In this document: piece after piece, positions 10,890 through 19,884 of the stretch
Layout: each line of letters opens with the position of its first letter
Numbering within the stretch: the first letter of the stretch is position 1
Made by a program: the position numbers and the translations under genes
Assembly: GCF_005281615.1 (NCBI RefSeq)
Contig: NZ_SZZM01000002.1
Location: 62,001-126,000, forward strand
Length of the DNA stretch: 64,000 bases
Reading direction: 5' to 3'
From: Rhodoligotrophos defluvii
Lineage (GTDB): Bacteria; Pseudomonadota; Alphaproteobacteria; Rhizobiales; Im1
The notes under the pieces: generated by a model
What the model was told of the DNA's origin: nothing
Seen by the model: the letters and a program-made list of their open reading frames with translations, nothing else
Databases searched by the model: none

Positions 10890-11957
10890 TCAGACCCCCT
10901 CCGCCTTCAACGCCGAGCTGTCGTCGGTCTGCCCGGCGTTGTACTTGGCGGCGAGGTCGGCCGCGATCTTCTCGATCAAGCGGTTGCGGGTCGTTTCCAC
11001 AGCCACGTCGATGGCGGCGGCGAATCCGATCGCGTCCGTGCCACCATGGCTTTTCACGACGATGCCGTTCAATCCGAGCAAAACGCCTCCGTTCTTGGTT
11101 CGCGGGTCGAGCCGCGCCTTCAGCGCATCGAAGGCGCCGCGCGACAAGAGATAGCCGATCCGCGTGAGCAGGGAGCGGTTCATGGCCTGTTTCAGATAGG
11201 CCGTCAACTGCCGCACGGTTCCCTCGGCGGCCTTGAGGGCGATATTTCCGGTAAAGCCCTCGATCACGAACACATCCACCGTTCCCTTGCCGAGGTCGTC
11301 GCCCTCGACGAAGCCGCAATATTCGATGGGCAGCTTGGCCTCGCGCAGGCGGCGGCCCGCCTCGCGCACCTCCTCCACGCCCTTCATCTCCTCGATGCCG
11401 ACATTCAGCAGCCCTACCGTGGGCCGCTCCACCCCCAGCATGCAGCGGGCCATCGCCTCGCCCATGACGGCGAAGTCGAACAGCTGGTCCGCATCCGCCC
11501 CGATGGTCGCGCCAAGATCGAGCACGATCGAATCGCCGCGCAGCGTCGGCCAGAAACCGGCAATCGCCGGGCGCGAGATGCCGGGCATGGTCTTCAGGAT
11601 GACCTTGGCCATCGCCATCAGCGCGCCGGTATTGCCGGCCGAGACCACCACGTCGGCCTCGCCCGCCTTCACCGCCTCGATCGCGCGCCACATGCTGGAG
11701 ACGTTGCGGCCCCGGCGCAGCGCCTGGCTCGGCTTGTCCTCCATGGCGATCGCCACGTCCGTGTGCACGACCGCAGCCTTGTCCCGCACCCGCGGATAGC
11801 GATCGAGGACGGGCGCCAGCCTCCCCTGGTCCCCAAACAGCACAAATCTGATCTCGGGATGGCGCTCCAAGGCGATATCCGCGCCGGGCACGACGATCTC
11901 CGGCCCGCGGTCACCTCCCATGGCATCCAAAGCTATGGTCAGAGGATCAGGCATCAA
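10890..11957 (-). CDS. plsX: Phosphate acyltransferase PlsX
   Basis: A 355-residue enzyme that converts acyl-ACP and phosphate to acyl-phosphate, the first step of membrane phospholipid synthesis in most bacteria. The N-terminus has [19 protein letters not shown], and [12 protein letters not shown] (near residue 105) is the family signature. The length is normal for the family. It precedes fabH by 4 bp and lies about 145 bp downstream of the DUF177 gene, the standard alphaproteobacterial arrangement. Co-expression ties phospholipid and fatty acid initiation. Confidence 0.97.
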   Translation of the reverse strand: MMPDPLTIALDAMGGDRGPEIVVPGADIALERHPEIRFVLFGDQGRLAPVLDRYPRVRDKAAVVHTDVAIAMEDKPSQALRRGRNVSSMWRAIEAVKAGEADVVVSAGNTGALMAMAKVILKTMPGISRPAIAGFWPTLRGDSIVLDLGATIGADADQLFDFAVMGEAMARCMLGVERPTVGLLNVGIEEMKGVEEVREAGRRLREAKLPIEYCGFVEGDDLGKGTVDVFVIEGFTGNIALKAAEGTVRQLTAYLKQAMNRSLLTRIGYLLSRGAFDALKARLDPRTKNGGVLLGLNGIVVKSHGGTDAIGFAAAIDVAVETTRNRLIEKIAADLAAKYNAGQTDDSSALKAEGV

Positions 11958-12102
11958 TGCGTAGCTATCACGGCCCTCACGGGATCAGCCACAGAATTGG
12001 TCGGCTGATTGGCCGATGTCGGCTTCGGCACAATACGCATTCGCCCGGTCGAGACAACAAGAAACTAAGGGCACGCGCTGAAGTCCGCATGGGTCAGCCG
12101 CA

Positions 12103-12693
12103 TCAACGGCCGTTATCCTCCGGGCCGATCGCCTTCTTGAGCGCCAGGAGCGCAGCGAATGGAGTCTCATCCTGCTTTTCCTCCGGCTGCGCAGCATAGC
12201 CCGATTCGATCTCCGCCCCTTCCTTTCGGGGATATGGATCGATCACCAGGGCCAATTCCTCGGCCACCACGGCACCGAGATCGATGACGCCGTTCTCGAT
12301 CACGTCCGGCGGATCCTCTCCGGCAATATCGACCACGGCCTCCGTCGCGCCCTCCCCAACCGGTGCCGGCCCTTGGATGAAGCTGCGCTCGAATTCCTGC
12401 TCGTAGACCCGCTGCAGCGGCTCCAGGGTGACGACGCAGACCTGCTCGGCTTCGGCGTGCAGCTGTCCGCTGACGCGCACGCCGTTGCCCCGCCAGGGCT
12501 TCAGCGAAAGCTTCGCTTCGAGCGCATCGAGCCGGGCCAGACCGAGCCAGCCCGCCAGAACCTCGCGCTCCGCTTGGGTCGCGACCAGCCGCTCCTCGAG
12601 CCCGTCCTCCCCCACCGCGGCGATTTCGAAAGGACGCTTGAAACCATCCGGATGACTGCTGCCGCCCGATCCGGCCTCGTCCACCTCTACCAT
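12103..12693 (-). CDS. DUF177 / YceD family protein
   Basis: The start is set at the ATG at 12693, which has GAGGAG six bases upstream; the longer alternative at 12717 overlaps the preceding gene. The 196-residue acidic protein has the YceD core: a beta-rich region around ERLVATQAEREVLAGW and the Cys-containing VCVVTLEPLQRVYEQEFERSF, where family members usually carry the conserved Cys. YceD is linked to 23S rRNA accumulation and usually lies next to rpmF and plsX. Here plsX is present but rpmF is absent, which is common in Alphaproteobacteria. Confidence 0.85.
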   Translation of the reverse strand: MVEVDEAGSGGSSHPDGFKRPFEIAAVGEDGLEERLVATQAEREVLAGWLGLARLDALEAKLSLKPWRGNGVRVSGQLHAEAEQVCVVTLEPLQRVYEQEFERSFIQGPAPVGEGATEAVVDIAGEDPPDVIENGVIDLGAVVAEELALVIDPYPRKEGAEIESGYAAQPEEKQDETPFAALLALKKAIGPEDNGR

Positions 12694-12703
12694 TGTCGGC
12701 TCC

Positions 12704-13297
12704 TCAAAGTGTGGCAAGCCTCGGCGAGGTCAGCGGCGCAGAGCGCGTCTCGCCCTGCGGCGCCGGGTCCACGACAGGCAAACGTGCGTTCATGAGGTCA
12801 TCGAGGCTCGCCGAATCAAGCGCCTCATCCAGCGCGATCACATAATTGGCGAGATCGGCGAAGCGGTTCCCGGCTTGCACGCCGTCTGCCGCCAGGTTGC
12901 GTGCGAGAAATGCCGCAACCATGGCCCTTTGGTCACTGGCCGCCAGCGCCTGGTCCAAGGCCTTGCCGCGGCCATAGAAGGCCTCGGCGAGCTTTCTGAC
13001 CTTCTTGCCGACGGCAAGGTCGCCGACGCCGATCTCGCGCAGATTGTGGTCGAAATCGGTGAACATCACCGTGCAGATATCCTCGGCCAGGCCGGAGACC
13101 GGGCCCTGCTCGCGGCGCAGCCGCCGCAGCACCAGGATGGTGTGCAGCACCACCATCTCGAATCGCCCTTCCAGCGTGTCCGGCACGCCGAGCGCGCTGT
13201 ACAGTCCGGGTTGCCGTGCCTGCGCCACAATCGCCGCGTAGATGGCGCGAGGGATACCGTCGCGGCGTCGCCGCCCAAGCAGTCTGTCGAATATCAT
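12704..13297 (-). CDS. Ubiquinol-cytochrome c chaperone family protein (CBP3-like)
   Basis: The start is placed at the ATG at 13297 (MIFDRLLGRRRRDG), because homologues begin near there and the upstream extension to 13399 crowds the divergent bamE gene. The 197-residue protein is mostly helical with the signature IYAAIVAQARQPGLYSALGVPDT-like segment early on (quoted in part: AQARQPGLYSALGVPDT), then FEMVVLHTILVLRRL and MFTDFDHNLREIGVGDL. This matches the CBP3/UQCC1 chaperones that help assemble cytochrome b of complex III. It lies 10 bp upstream of the DUF177 gene and is divergent from bamE, a standard alphaproteobacterial arrangement. Confidence 0.9.
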   Translation of the reverse strand: MIFDRLLGRRRRDGIPRAIYAAIVAQARQPGLYSALGVPDTLEGRFEMVVLHTILVLRRLRREQGPVSGLAEDICTVMFTDFDHNLREIGVGDLAVGKKVRKLAEAFYGRGKALDQALAASDQRAMVAAFLARNLAADGVQAGNRFADLANYVIALDEALDSASLDDLMNARLPVVDPAPQGETRSAPLTSPRLATL

Positions 13298-13424
13298 GTT
13301 TAGAGCCGGTGGTGAAAGTGCAGGACCCTGCGCTTGCCAAGCCTGCCAAGTCCGGAGTAACTCGGACTGAAGAACAGCAGGTAAGATCGGGTCGTTCACC
13401 CTTCAAGTTAGAGGGATCCTCCGA

Positions 13425-13946
13425 GTGGTCAATCCTCCACGCGTCTCGCGCCGAATCGTGCTCCGCAACGGGCTGCTCGCCCTCGGCCTGGCCGGTGCCA
13501 TTGCCGCCTGCAGCCCTGTCGTTGATCACCGAGGCTATCTGCCGCACGGCGATGACATCAAGAAGGTGCAGCCCGGCATGAGCAAGACCGAGGTACAGGC
13601 TCTCCTCGGCAGCCCCTCCACCACCGCCACCGTGAATTTCCACGGCGACAGCTACTACTACATCTCCGATACGGTCGAGCAGGCCGCCTTCTTCAAGCCC
13701 ACGGTGGTCGAGCGGCAGATCTTCGCCGTCAGATTCAACCAGAACGACCAGGTCGAGAGCTTCGCCCTTTACGGACTGGAAGATGGCCGCGTCATCGATT
13801 TCAGCACGCGCCAGACGCCGACCCGCGGCAAGGAGCTGACCATCCTCCAGCAACTGTTCTCGAACGTCGGCAAGTTCAGCCCCGATTCGCTCGGCGGTGG
13901 CGGCGGCCGCGGGCCGGGCGGCTCGATCGGCGGCAGTCCGTTCTAG
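13425..13946 (+). CDS. bamE: BamE/SmpA-OmlA family outer membrane lipoprotein
   Basis: A 173-residue protein with a GTG start and a lipoprotein signal: a basic N-terminus, a hydrophobic stretch, then AGAIAACSPV with the lipobox Cys near residue 29. The mature part has the BamE fold motif VQPGMSKTEVQALLGSPS, followed by DSYYYISDT and FFKPTVVERQIFAVRF. BamE is an accessory lipoprotein of the BAM complex that inserts beta-barrel proteins into the outer membrane. The C-terminal 20 residues are Gly-rich and probably disordered. It is divergent from the CBP3-like gene and followed by a large repeat array. Confidence 0.9.
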   Translation: MVNPPRVSRRIVLRNGLLALGLAGAIAACSPVVDHRGYLPHGDDIKKVQPGMSKTEVQALLGSPSTTATVNFHGDSYYYISDTVEQAAFFKPTVVERQIFAVRFNQNDQVESFALYGLEDGRVIDFSTRQTPTRGKELTILQQLFSNVGKFSPDSLGGGGGRGPGGSIGGSPF

Positions 13947-14000
13947 CGAGCATGGCCCCTGGATTTGCCGGGTCGAGCCTCTGACATTCTCTACAAAATC

Positions 14001-14510
14001 GTCATGCCCCGGCTCGACCGGGGCATCCAGGGCCACAGTTGCTGAGACTGATTAAGTCGTCATGCCGGCCTTGAGCCGGCATCCAGGGCCACACGGCACG
14101 AACGTTCCCCTTGCGGCCCCTGGATTGCCGCGTCAACCCTCGAAATTTCCCCGCAAAACCGTCATGCCCCGGCTCGACCGGGGCATCCAGGGCCACAGTT
14201 GCTGAGACTGATTAAGTCGTCATGCCGGCCTTGAGCCGGCATCCAGAGCCACACGACACGAATGTTCCCCTTGCAGCCCCTGGATTGCCGCGTCAACCCT
14301 CGAAATTCCCCGCAAAACCGTCATGCCCCGGCTCGACCGGGGCATCCAGAGCCACAGTTGCTGAGACTGATTAAGTCGTCATGCCGGCCTTGAGCCGGCA
14401 TCCCAGGGCCACACGGCACCAACGTCCCCCTGCAGCCCCTGGATTGCCGCGTCAAGCGCGGCAATGACTAAGTTGCTGAGACTACCGTCATGCCGGCCTT
14501 GAGCCGGCAT
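14001..14510. repeat. Composite 160-bp repeat array, about three copies
   Basis: Units start at 14001, 14161 and 14320, so the period is 160 then 159 bp. Each unit has three parts: a palindrome ATGCCCCGG-CTCGA-CCGGGGCAT, a palindrome ATGCCGGCC-TTG-AGCCGGCAT-like, and a half-palindrome GGATTGCCGCGTCAA. The first two are each followed by CCAGGGCC or CCAGAGCC. The last copy ends with a complete GCCGCG/CGCGGC palindrome at about 14442-14467, and one more ATGCCGGCC palindrome lies at 14489-14510. The array fills most of the 621-bp gap between the convergent bamE and DUF4149 genes; I see no gene in it. Confidence 0.92.
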
Positions 14511-14567
14511 CCAGGGCAACCTGACAAGTGGAGCCGGGATGGCGAGTCAAAGAGGAGCCATCTCGCT

Positions 14568-15044
14568 CTAGGAACCGGCGGGCCGCGGCCGCTGCAAGCG
14601 GCGCATCGCCAGCAGGCCGAGCAGCAGCAGCAGCACGATTTTGGCGGTCTCGCTGATGACGAACCAGCGGTGATAGCCGGCAGGCGGGACCGTCTCCCCG
14701 GCCACGATCATAGCGACCCGCAACTTCAGGGCGGGCAGCAGCCAGTAGGACTGCGCCATCAAGATCACCAGCACGCAGAAGGCCAGGAACATCTGCCACG
14801 GCGGCACCCGCGCCAGCATGACCAGAAGGGCGAGCAGCAAGCCGAAGCCCCACTCGACCCGGTTCAGCAGTTGGAACGTCACCCGCCCGATTTCCAGCGC
14901 GACCGACAGGGTAAGCGACTGCACCTCGAACTTGATCGGCGTGGCGAGCCCCGAAACCCCGATCACCATGCCGGCCCAGACCAGTGCAGTGGCAGCGAGC
15001 AGCAGGCCGCCCCAATATGTGCGTAAGGACGCCGTTCGGTTCAT
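14568..15044 (-). CDS. DUF4149-like integral membrane protein
   Basis: A 158-residue protein with four predicted transmembrane segments at about residues 10-32, 62-82, 84-105 and 130-147. The segment between the first two reads GLATPIKFEVQSLTLSVALE, which fits the DUF4149/TMEM205-like pattern of a short loop with an acidic amphipathic helix. No enzymatic motif is visible and the function is unknown. It is divergent from the cation diffusion facilitator gene, with a gap of about 110 bp. The family assignment is from the pattern only and should be treated as moderate. Confidence 0.6.
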   Translation of the reverse strand: MNRTASLRTYWGGLLLAATALVWAGMVIGVSGLATPIKFEVQSLTLSVALEIGRVTFQLLNRVEWGFGLLLALLVMLARVPPWQMFLAFCVLVILMAQSYWLLPALKLRVAMIVAGETVPPAGYHRWFVISETAKIVLLLLLGLLAMRRLQRPRPAGS

Positions 15045-15156
15045 GATCCATCCTTTTTTGGCAAACCCGGCAGATCATTGCCGGGTCGCCTTTCGAACAG
15101 GCCGGTTTGACCGGGACGATGGAGCACTCGGTGACCGCAACCACGTAGACCTCGCC

Positions 15157-16104
15157 ATGACGGCATCCAACGCGTCCAGGATCGTGATCTATGCCGCCCT
15201 GATCGGCAATGTGCTGATCGTCATTACCAAATTCATGGCCGCAGCACTAACGGGCAGTTCCGCCATGCTCAGCGAGGGCATTCATTCTCTCGTCGACAGT
15301 GGCAATGAAGTCCTCCTCCTCCACGGCATCCGCCGGGCGTCCCGTCCGCCGGACTTTGCTCATCCCCTCGGCCATGGACGCGAAATCTACTTCTGGAGCT
15401 TCATTGTCGCGGTGCTGATTTTCGCCCTCGGGGCAGGCGTCTCGCTCTATGAAGGCATCACTCACCTGCTCAACCCGGAGCCGATCCGTAATATCATGAT
15501 CAACTATGTCGTGCTGGCGGCGTCGATGGTGTTCGAGGCGGGCTCCTGGCTCGTCGCCTTGAAGGGCTTTCGCAAGCAGAAGGGCAGCCTGGGCTATCTC
15601 GCCGCCATCCGGCAGAGCAAGGATCCGACCACATTCACCGTGCTGTTCGAGGACACCGCCGCGCTGCTTGGCCTGCTCGTCGCCACCGCGGGAATCACCG
15701 CAGCCCATGTGTTCGCGATTCCCGAATTTGACGGCCTCGCCTCGATCGGCGTGGGGCTGATTCTGGGTGGCACCGCCATCCTGCTCGCCCGGGAGAGCAA
15801 AGGCCTGCTGATCGGCGAACGGGCTTTGCCCGAGGTGGAGAGAGAGATCGTGGCGGCCGCCGGCAGCGACCCAGCCGTGCAACAGGTCAACGGCATGTTC
15901 AGCGTCCATCTGGCGCCGGACCAGATCGTGGTCGGCCTGAGCATAGATTTTCGCGATGAGCTCAAGGTCGACGAAATCGAGGCCTGCATCGAGCGCCTGG
16001 AGAACAGCCTCCGCCGCAGCAGGCCGGAGATCACCGCCATCTTCATCAAGCCGCAGAGCGCCGCCACCTGGCGGGCGCGCCAGCTCGCCCATTCAAACCG
16101 TTGA
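15157..16104 (+). CDS. Cation diffusion facilitator family transporter
   Basis: The start is at the ATG at 15157 (MTASNASRIVIYAA); the frame is open further upstream but that DNA overlaps the divergent membrane-protein gene. The 315-residue protein has the CDF layout: six transmembrane segments, then a cytoplasmic C-terminal domain from about residue 215. TM2 carries LSEGIHSLVDSGNE with metal-binding His/Asp, and HPLGHGREIYFWS follows. In TM5 the usual HxxxD is replaced by FEDTAALLG, as I recall from SLC30A9-like members. It should export Zn2+ or a similar divalent metal by proton antiport. Metal specificity is not decidable here. Confidence 0.88.
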   Translation: MTASNASRIVIYAALIGNVLIVITKFMAAALTGSSAMLSEGIHSLVDSGNEVLLLHGIRRASRPPDFAHPLGHGREIYFWSFIVAVLIFALGAGVSLYEGITHLLNPEPIRNIMINYVVLAASMVFEAGSWLVALKGFRKQKGSLGYLAAIRQSKDPTTFTVLFEDTAALLGLLVATAGITAAHVFAIPEFDGLASIGVGLILGGTAILLARESKGLLIGERALPEVEREIVAAAGSDPAVQQVNGMFSVHLAPDQIVVGLSIDFRDELKVDEIEACIERLENSLRRSRPEITAIFIKPQSAATWRARQLAHSNR

Positions 16105-16204
16105 AGCCGACGGTGCCGGTCAATACTATCGCCGCGGCACCGGGGGCCAGCAGAGCCTTGCCGTCGGCGGCACGATCATTTGCAGGTCACGGGGAGAGTG
16201 AGAG

Positions 16205-16681
16205 TTGAGCGCATCCAAGGAAGCGGTCCTGGAATGGGTCCCGCCATTCCAGGTCGGCGAGTCCTTCAGCCGCGAGGTGGTCTTCGATGCCGAATCCATC
16301 AGGACGTTCGCGCGGATGGCCCTCGACGACAACCCTCTCCATCACGATGAGGATTATGCGAAGACCACCCGTTTCGGCGGGTTGATCGCGAGCGGCACTC
16401 AGACCATCGGGGTGACGACCGGTTCGGTCGCCGCCTTTCTCACCGGCCGCTGCAGCGCGCTCGGGCTGCAATTCAACTGCACCTTGCGCCGCGCCGTTCG
16501 CGCCGGCGAGGCTGCCACCATCTTCTGGCGCATCGACAAGATCACGCCGAAAGCGAGCCTGGGCGGCTACCTCCTGGAGATGACCGGCCGGCTCGTCACC
16601 AGCGCCGGCCAAGACGCGGTGGCCGTCAAGGCCACCACCCTGATCCTGCCGCCGTCCGGCCTCTCGGGTCCGCAATCGTGA
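16205..16681 (+). CDS. MaoC-like (R)-specific enoyl-CoA hydratase
   Basis: The start is a TTG at 16205 preceded by GGGGAGAG. The 158-residue hotdog protein has the hydratase-2 motif ARMALDDNPLHHDEDYA near residue 38, with the catalytic Asp and His in the D-x4-H pattern, followed by GGLIASGTQTIG. Such enzymes hydrate 2-enoyl-CoA to (R)-3-hydroxyacyl-CoA. It is a stand-alone single-domain protein. It lies 100 bp after the CDF gene and converges on proX; the gap to proX contains a strong hairpin. Confidence 0.85.
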   Translation: MSASKEAVLEWVPPFQVGESFSREVVFDAESIRTFARMALDDNPLHHDEDYAKTTRFGGLIASGTQTIGVTTGSVAAFLTGRCSALGLQFNCTLRRAVRAGEAATIFWRIDKITPKASLGGYLLEMTGRLVTSAGQDAVAVKATTLILPPSGLSGPQS

Positions 16682-16705
16682 GCATGCGGCGCGAGTGCCG
16701 CATGC
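16682..16705. terminator. Bidirectional hairpin between MaoC-like and proX genes
   Basis: A perfect 9-bp stem GCATGCGGC / GCCGCATGC encloses a 6-nt loop GCGAGT, immediately after the MaoC stop codon and 29 bp from the end of proX. Its position between convergent genes suggests termination in both directions, though there is no long T-tract. Confidence 0.6.
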
Positions 16706-16733
16706 CCGGCAAGGTCTGTGGGCCGCCTGCCGT

Positions 16734-17588
16734 TTATGGCACCCAGCTTTCCACGGTCGACTTGTTCGCCTCCACCCACTTCTTGGCGGTTTCCGCGGGA
16801 TTGGCGCCCGGCTGCTCGTTTTCCAGCATCACGGCCTGCTCCTGGTCCAGGCTCAGGGCGAAGTTGTCGAGAATGGCATAGAGCTTCGGGTCATCCTCCT
16901 TGAGGCCCTTGCGCACCACCGTGTTCACCGTCTCCTCGCTACCGAACACCCCTTTGGGATCCTCGAGATACTTCAGATCGAAGCTCGAATGCATCCAGTG
17001 CGGTGTCCAGGTGGTGACGATGATCGGCTCCTTGCGGTTATACGCGTCCTTCAGCGCCGCGACCATGGTCGCATCCGAACCCTCGATCAGCTTCAGCGGT
17101 AGGTCGTATTCCTGAATGGCCTTCTCGGAGGCCTTCATCAGGCCGGCGCCCGGATCGATCCCGATGACTTGTCCCTTGAACTCGGCGGCCTTGTTCTTGA
17201 GATCCTCCATGGAGTTCACGTCCTCCACATAGGTGGGCACCGCCCAGCCGATCTTGGCGCCCGTGACGTTCGGCCCGAGATCGACCACCTGGTCCTTCAG
17301 CTTTTCGAAATAGGCCTGGTGGGTGGCCGGCAGCCAGGCGGCGACCATGGCATCCGCCTCGCCGCTGGCCACCGCCTGCCACATGGCCGCCGCCGAGAGC
17401 GGCACGGTCTTGACGTTGTAGCCCTCCTGCTCCAGCACGGTCTTGATGATGTTGGTGGCGACCACCGCGTCGGACCATTCCACATAGGCAATGGTCACAT
17501 CCTCAAGCGCAGCCGCAGGCCCTCCCGCGACCATCGTCGCCAGCGCGAGGCCGGCTGCACCAAGCAGTGTCGAGCGTCTGGTCAGCAT
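16734..17588 (-). CDS. proX: Glycine betaine/proline-type ABC transporter substrate-binding protein
   Basis: A 284-residue periplasmic protein with an export signal (RRSTLLGAAGLALATMVAGG, cleavage near residue 27). The mature part starts EDVTIAYVEWSDAVVATNI and fits the OpuAC/ProX family: VASGEADAMVAAWLPATHQ and ITVTTW-type segments such as PIIVTTWTPHWMH supply the Trp residues that form the aromatic cage for quaternary amines. It is the third gene of a proV-proW-proX operon. The ligand could be glycine betaine, proline betaine, choline or a related compound. Confidence 0.92.
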   Translation of the reverse strand: MLTRRSTLLGAAGLALATMVAGGPAAALEDVTIAYVEWSDAVVATNIIKTVLEQEGYNVKTVPLSAAAMWQAVASGEADAMVAAWLPATHQAYFEKLKDQVVDLGPNVTGAKIGWAVPTYVEDVNSMEDLKNKAAEFKGQVIGIDPGAGLMKASEKAIQEYDLPLKLIEGSDATMVAALKDAYNRKEPIIVTTWTPHWMHSSFDLKYLEDPKGVFGSEETVNTVVRKGLKEDDPKLYAILDNFALSLDQEQAVMLENEQPGANPAETAKKWVEANKSTVESWVP

Positions 17589-17606
17589 AGTTCTCTCCCT
17601 TTCTTG

Positions 17607-18515
17607 TCATGCCGGTTTGGGTTGATCTTCGGCCGGCTGCGCGCCGGCTTCCGATGGAATGGCGCCGCCCCTGGCCTCGGCCTGGAGCTTGTGCGCAATC
17701 TGCTGCGTGATCCGGTCGAGGATGATGGCGAGCAGCACGATGGCGATGCCGGCCTGCACCCCCTGCCCCGCCTCCAGCCGCTGGATCGCCCGCCACACCT
17801 CGCCGCCGAGGCCGCCGGCGCCGATCATGGCGGCGATCACCACCATGGACAGGGCGAGCATGATCGTCTGGTTGATGCCCGCCATGATGGTCGGCAGCGC
17901 CAGCGGCAGTTCCACCTTCACCAGCTTCTGCACGCGGCTTGATCCGAACGCGTCCGCCGCCTCGATCAGCTGCGGCGGCGTCTGCAAAATGCCCAGCGCC
18001 GTGAGCCGGATGGTCGGCGGCATGGCGAAGACGATGGTGGCGAAACAGGCCGACACCGCGCCGAGCCCGAAGAAGGGAATGGCCGGGATCAGATAGACGA
18101 AGGACGGCATGGTCTGCATCATGTCGAGCAGCGGGCTGATGGCGCGCCACACCCGCGGCTTCACGGCCGCCAGAATGCCGATGGGCACCCCGATGAGCAG
18201 CGCCACCGCCGTCGAGAACAGCACCAGCACCACTGTCTGGATCGTGGCGTTCCACAGGCCCAAATTCCACAGGAACGCGAAGCCGAGCACCGCCAGAAGG
18301 GCGATCCGCCGCCCCACGAGCCACCACACCAGGGCGCCGATGGCCACGAGCACCACCCAGGGCGGCAGCCACAGCAGCCCCGAAATGGTCGCATCCAGCC
18401 CGCTGGAGACCACGCGGCTGACCGCACGCGTCAGCCCCGAGAACGTGGCCGTCAGCCAGTCGAGCGCGAGGTCGGCCAGCTCCGCCAGGGGAAAGCGTGG
18501 GATTTGCCAGTCCAT
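17607..18515 (-). CDS. proW: Glycine betaine/proline-type ABC transporter permease
   Basis: The start is at the ATG at 18515, which has a perfect AGGAGG six bases upstream; the longer frame to 18608 only reads through a dispersed repeat. The 302-residue protein has at least six membrane segments and the EAA loop EAADAFGSSRVQKLVKVELP near residue 190, where ProV docks. The N-terminal 60 residues, preceding the first membrane span, are amphipathic as in ProW. It lies 18 bp upstream of proX. The spacing from proV is increased to about 117 bp by the inserted repeat. Confidence 0.93.
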   Translation of the reverse strand: MDWQIPRFPLAELADLALDWLTATFSGLTRAVSRVVSSGLDATISGLLWLPPWVVLVAIGALVWWLVGRRIALLAVLGFAFLWNLGLWNATIQTVVLVLFSTAVALLIGVPIGILAAVKPRVWRAISPLLDMMQTMPSFVYLIPAIPFFGLGAVSACFATIVFAMPPTIRLTALGILQTPPQLIEAADAFGSSRVQKLVKVELPLALPTIMAGINQTIMLALSMVVIAAMIGAGGLGGEVWRAIQRLEAGQGVQAGIAIVLLAIILDRITQQIAHKLQAEARGGAIPSEAGAQPAEDQPKPA

Positions 18516-18523
18516 GTCGCCTC

Positions 18524-18627
18524 CTAGAGCATTTTCGAGCGAAGTGGCTACCGGTTCGCGTAAAGAAAATGCGAGAAACCTAAGGAACGAGAGCATGGTC
18601 CGATCCAACGTGATCGGAGTGCGCTCT
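18524..18627. repeat. Dispersed repeat copy between proV and proW
   Basis: This copy begins CTAGAGCATTTTCGAGCG and contains AAGTGG, CCGGTTCGCG and AAGAAAATGCG, the core also seen at 21668 and 30967. It ends with GCGCTCT, complementary to the AGAGC at its start. The second half differs from the other copies: it has GAGCATGGTCCGATC before the terminal arm. The element fills almost the whole proV-proW gap and adjoins the proW ribosome binding site. Confidence 0.85.
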
Positions 18628-18632
18628 CGGGG

Positions 18633-19715
18633 TCAGCCGGCCATCTCGACGCCGCGGCGATGCTGGGCGGCGAGCGCCGCGACCACCCCATGCTCCGTCA
18701 GAATGCCGGCCGGCCGTCCCTCTTCCCCGACCACCGTGACCCCGGCAACGCCGGAGGCCAGCACCGCCAGCGCCGCCCGCAGGGTGGTGCCGGCCGGAAG
18801 CTGCGGCAGATCGGCCGGGCTCATGCCGCTCGGCACTTCCGCCATGGGGCGCATGACGTCGCGGGCTTTCAGCACGCCCAGCACGTCGATATGAGCGACG
18901 AAGCGCTCCACGTAATCATCCGCCGGATCGGTCAGAAACTCCAGTGCCGATCCTTGCTGTACGATCTCGCCGTCGCGCATGATCACGATCCGCCCGCCCA
19001 GGGCGATCGCCTCGTCGAGGTCGTGGGAGACGAAGACAATCGTTTTCTTCAGCGACTTCTGCAGGGCCACGAGCTCGCGCTGCATGTCGCGGCGGATCAG
19101 CGGGTCGAGGGCTGAGAACGCCTCGTCCATCAGCAGGATATTGGCATCGACCGCAAGCGCGCGGGCAAGCCCCGCCCGCTGCTGCATGCCGCCCGAGAGC
19201 TGCGCGGGCAGCGCCGCCTCCCAGCCCTTCAGCCCCACCAGCTCGATCGCCTCCAGCGCGCGCTCCCGGCGCACGTCCGGCGCAACACCCTGCACTTCCA
19301 GCCCGTATTCCACATTGGCCAGGATCGAGCGGTGGGGAAACAGCGCGAACTGCTGGAACACCATCCCGAACTTCGCCCGCCGGAACGCCAGCAGCGCCTT
19401 GGGCGAGAGGTCGGTCACCTCCGTCCCATCGACGACGATGCTGCCCTCGCTCGGATCGACCAGGCGGTTGATGCACCGGAGCGTCGTCGACTTGCCCGAG
19501 CCGGACAGCCCCATGACGATGAGGATCTCGCCCTTGGCCACCTCGAAGGAAACGTCGCGCAGGCCGAGCACGCAGCCGGTGCGCTCGAGGATCTGATCGC
19601 GGGGAACGCCGGAACGGGCCAGCTCGAGGGCCTCGTCAGGACGGTCGCCGAAAACCTTGGTGAGGCCGGTCACCTTGATGCATGTGCTCGCCTCCACCTC
19701 CATTCCCGGCACCAA
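18633..19715 (-). CDS. proV: Glycine betaine/proline-type ABC transporter ATP-binding protein
   Basis: A 360-residue ATPase started at a GTG (19715) with GAGGGG seven bases upstream. Walker A GLSGSGKST, Q-loop FQQFALFPHRS, signature LSGGMQQR, Walker B ILLMDEAFSALDP and switch His SHDLDEA are all intact. The N-terminal EALELARSG insertion is typical of ProV/OpuAA, and the C-terminal 80 residues form a CBS-like region that in relatives senses ionic strength. It energises import of betaine-like solutes with ProW and ProX. It is the first gene of the operon; the promoter should lie in 19716-19884, where I see no clear box. Confidence 0.93.
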   Translation of the reverse strand: MVPGMEVEASTCIKVTGLTKVFGDRPDEALELARSGVPRDQILERTGCVLGLRDVSFEVAKGEILIVMGLSGSGKSTTLRCINRLVDPSEGSIVVDGTEVTDLSPKALLAFRRAKFGMVFQQFALFPHRSILANVEYGLEVQGVAPDVRRERALEAIELVGLKGWEAALPAQLSGGMQQRAGLARALAVDANILLMDEAFSALDPLIRRDMQRELVALQKSLKKTIVFVSHDLDEAIALGGRIVIMRDGEIVQQGSALEFLTDPADDYVERFVAHIDVLGVLKARDVMRPMAEVPSGMSPADLPQLPAGTTLRAALAVLASGVAGVTVVGEEGRPAGILTEHGVVAALAAQHRRGVEMAG

Positions 19716-19884
19716 CGTCCCCTCATCGGCTTACCGGCGGTTCTCCGCCGCCATGTGCTCCCGCTTCAGCGAAACACGGGAGAAACCGCTGCCTCTTGCC
19801 TGAATGAGGCATAATCTTCACAAGAACCGACATCCGGCCGCCGGCTGCGCGGCTCGTCCGTTGCGCCGTGCAGGGCCGCGCCTG

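Noticed and set aside
14002..14196. Short minus-strand frame in the 160-bp array
   Set aside because: It reads only through repeat palindromes and does not continue into unique sequence.
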